Shown here one piece after another: positions 62,544-64,000 of a DNA stretch of 64,000 nt. A program made the position numbers and the translations under genes. The notes under the pieces are model-generated. The model was not told where the DNA came from. It saw nothing but the letters and a program-made list of their open reading frames with translations, and searched no databases. The number at the start of each line of letters is the position of its first letter. Position 1 is the first letter of the stretch. The stretch is from Aquimarina sp. ERC-38 (GTDB taxonomy: Bacteria > Bacteroidota > Bacteroidia > Flavobacteriales > Flavobacteriaceae): the NCBI RefSeq assembly GCF_026222555.1, contig NZ_CP098511.1, positions 1,407,501 through 1,471,500 of the forward strand. The letters run 5' to 3'.

Positions 62544-63340
62544 GCCCTTACCAATTCCTCTAACACCCGTTCTACCCCAAAGTTATCGTTACTTTCTGTT
62601 TGGAAATTAGCTGCTTTTTTTACGTTAGGATGTGCGTTGCCCATTGCATAACTGTATTTGGCCTGGGCTAACATTTCCAGGTCATTATTGTAATCACCAA
62701 AGACCATAGTTTCCTCTTTACTAATCCCTAACCTGTCTTGTAATTTTTGAATAGCATTTCCTTTATGAGCTTCGGGATTTGATAAATCCAACCAAACTTT
62801 AGCAGAAACTTTTACTTTAATACGATCCTGAAGTGTATTGAATTTCGGGAGGAGGTGTTTTTCGGAGCTTTTCGGATGATGGATAGCAACTTTGAGATAA
62901 GGATCATGAGTTACTTTATATAAATCTTCTACCACTTCGTACCGAACGTAATACTCTTTAAGAAAATCAATAAACTCTGAATTTTTGGTTTGAACGTACC
63001 CCTGGTTTCTTGCACATAATACTACCGTTGCGTCATTAATATTTTTTGCAATATCTAAAATAGAAATATAATCCTTACGTTCCAGGGTTACGGTTTCTAA
63101 TTCGGTTCCCTGATGCATAGTCAGCGCTCCGTTTTCAGCAACTACATAAATATCATTTTGTATGGAAGCTAATTTGTCAATAATGCTATAATATTGCCTT
63201 CCGCTGGCGGCAATAAATTGTATCCCTAAGTTGGATAACTTATTGTGCAGTTCAAAAAAACGTTTACTTACTTCATCCTTTGAATTAAGCAAAGTTCCGT
63301 CCATATCCGAAACTACTAATTTTACCTGCGAAAGACCCAT
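62531..63340 (-). CDS. HAD-superfamily phosphatase (Cof type)
   Basis: A 269-residue HAD hydrolase. The ATG at 63340 (MGLSQVKLVVSDMDGTLLNS) is preferred: it places the nucleophile motif DMDGTL at about residues 12-17. The frame also runs up to 63385 but with an unlikely N-terminus. A type IIB cap lies between, and motif IV GDYNNDLEML is near the C-terminus. Such enzymes hydrolyse sugar phosphates, FMN or similar; substrate unknown. Confidence 0.88.
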   Translation of the reverse strand: MGLSQVKLVVSDMDGTLLNSKDEVSKRFFELHNKLSNLGIQFIAASGRQYYSIIDKLASIQNDIYVVAENGALTMHQGTELETVTLERKDYISILDIAKNINDATVVLCARNQGYVQTKNSEFIDFLKEYYVRYEVVEDLYKVTHDPYLKVAIHHPKSSEKHLLPKFNTLQDRIKVKVSAKVWLDLSNPEAHKGNAIQKLQDRLGISKEETMVFGDYNNDLEMLAQAKYSYAMGNAHPNVKKAANFQTESNDNFGVERVLEELVRAKAP

Positions 63341-63420
63341 ACCTATAAAAAACCGCAAAGGTAGGAGGAATTTATAGCAACCCATTCTAAGTAGAGCATA
63401 ATTTTCGTTATTTTGCTGTT

Positions 63421-63843
63421 ATGCATTTTATCCAAAAAGAAATACAGCTTCGACCGTACGCCAGGGGGTTTCATTTGATTACTTCAGAAGTTTTAGAACA
63501 TTTTCCGGATTTATCTGCAATTACAACCGGTCAATTGCAGGTTTTTATTAAGCATACTTCGGCAAGTTTAACTATCAATGAAAACGCGGATCCTACAGTG
63601 CGAATGGATTTTGAAAGTCATTTTAACCAGATGATACCGGAGAATGCAACGTATTATAAACATACTTACGAAGGCCCGGATGATATGCCTGCACATATTA
63701 AAGCTTCCGTATTAGGAAGTTCTATTCAAATTCCGATTACTAACGGTAAACCCAACCTGGGAACATGGCAGGGTATTTACTTATGCGAACATAGAGATTA
63801 TGGTGGTTCGCGAAGATTAGTGTTAACTGCTTGGGGAATATAA
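63421..63843 (+). CDS. YjbQ-family protein (UPF0047)
   Basis: A 140-residue protein of the YjbQ/UPF0047 family, trimeric proteins with weak thiamine-phosphate synthase activity reported. Family features are IKHTSASLTINENADPTVRMDFE and LGTWQGIYLCEHRDYGGSRRLVLT. It is divergent from the HAD gene. Confidence 0.92.
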   Translation: MHFIQKEIQLRPYARGFHLITSEVLEHFPDLSAITTGQLQVFIKHTSASLTINENADPTVRMDFESHFNQMIPENATYYKHTYEGPDDMPAHIKASVLGSSIQIPITNGKPNLGTWQGIYLCEHRDYGGSRRLVLTAWGI

Positions 63844-63845
63844 TA

Positions 63846-63884
63846 AATCCGAAATTTAACTTTGGTATATTAAATTTCGGATTT
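63846..63884. terminator. Bidirectional terminator
   Basis: AATCCGAAATTTAA (63846-63859) pairs with TTAAATTTCGGATT (63870-63883) between convergent genes. Confidence 0.75.
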
Positions 63885-63903
63885 AAATTGTTAATCAAAG
63901 TTT

Positions 63904-64000
63904 TTAATTTACTTTTCGATAGATTTCCTGATCCTTTTTTGTTATACCATTATCTTCATAGGAATATTCCAGCACGAGTTCTTTATCTGTTAGATTAACT
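63904..64000 (-). CDS. C-terminal end of an unidentified protein (partial)
   Basis: Reverse-strand frame ending at TAA 63904-63906 and open to the window edge; the last residues read VNLTDKELVLEYSYEDNGIT and end KKDQEIYRKVN. It is convergent with the YjbQ gene across a bidirectional terminator, which supports a real gene. Too short to name. Confidence 0.5.
   Translation of the reverse strand, partial: VNLTDKELVLEYSYEDNGITKKDQEIYRKVN

Noticed and set aside
1..64000. tRNA or rRNA genes
   Set aside because: No cloverleaf-like block with TTC-A type T-loop and CCA-proximal stem, and no rRNA sequence, was recognised on either strand.

Overview
The window is chromosomal DNA from a member of the Bacteroidota, most likely a marine Flavobacteriaceae. 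The evidence is AT-rich sequence, lipoproteins with Flavobacteriia-type lipoboxes, a gliding-motility lipoprotein (GldH), a type IX secretion protein (PorZ), a TonB-dependent receptor, PSP1/RicT, and promoters of the Bacteroidota form TTTG-N20-TAnnTTTG (for example at 5754-5785 and 57556-57587). Genus cannot be fixed from the sequence alone. I saw no rRNA, tRNA, CRISPR array or intact IS element.

Layout. 1-40 kb is mostly housekeeping: partial trpS, an acyltransferase, an ECF sigma/anti-sigma-like/lipoprotein operon, a palindromic MITE-like repeat, recA, trhO, ricT-gldH-PBP1A, CoA-transferase subunits with a peroxiredoxin between them, a PLP sulfur-amino-acid enzyme, gdhA, porZ-recO-TonB receptor, surface lipoproteins, an astacin-like protease and a fasciclin protein. 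At 28.8-32.9 kb an AraC regulator fused to a BLUF blue-light sensor sits divergent from two DUF2382 stress proteins. At 33.4-39.8 kb are an agmatinase homologue that has lost most metal ligands, rimK, and an MscS channel followed by a 999-residue AAA-like ATPase.

The most unusual part is 40-56 kb, more AT-rich than its surroundings. It holds a 'grasp-with-spasm' RiPP (ribosomal peptide) cluster: a 58-residue double-glycine precursor (47793-47969), an attenuator-like hairpin, an ATP-grasp maturase, a tightly overlapped 65-residue ORF, a SPASM protein with no radical-SAM CxxxCxxC motif, an exported protein of unknown function, a C39-peptidase ABC exporter and an HlyD adaptor. Divergent from the precursor is a membrane-anchored TPR/AraC regulator. 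Beyond it are a frameshifted leader-plus-proline-rich peptide and two tandem subtilisin-like proteases, one cut from its signal peptide by an in-frame TGA. A DUF559 nuclease-like gene with arrays of 49-bp repeats lies between the exporter and HlyD genes. I infer a graspetide-type peptide made, exported after GG cleavage and perhaps sensed by the regulator; the neighbouring peptide/protease arm looks partly decayed.

56-64 kb returns to core genes (recX, a Lol-type permease, dusB, lepA, a HAD phosphatase, YjbQ). It also has a DUF2188 gene followed by a 'FINCPFD' protein without a normal start codon, an orphan DUF433 gene, a structured element in the lepA leader and a small element bounded by inverted repeats at 62131-62543.
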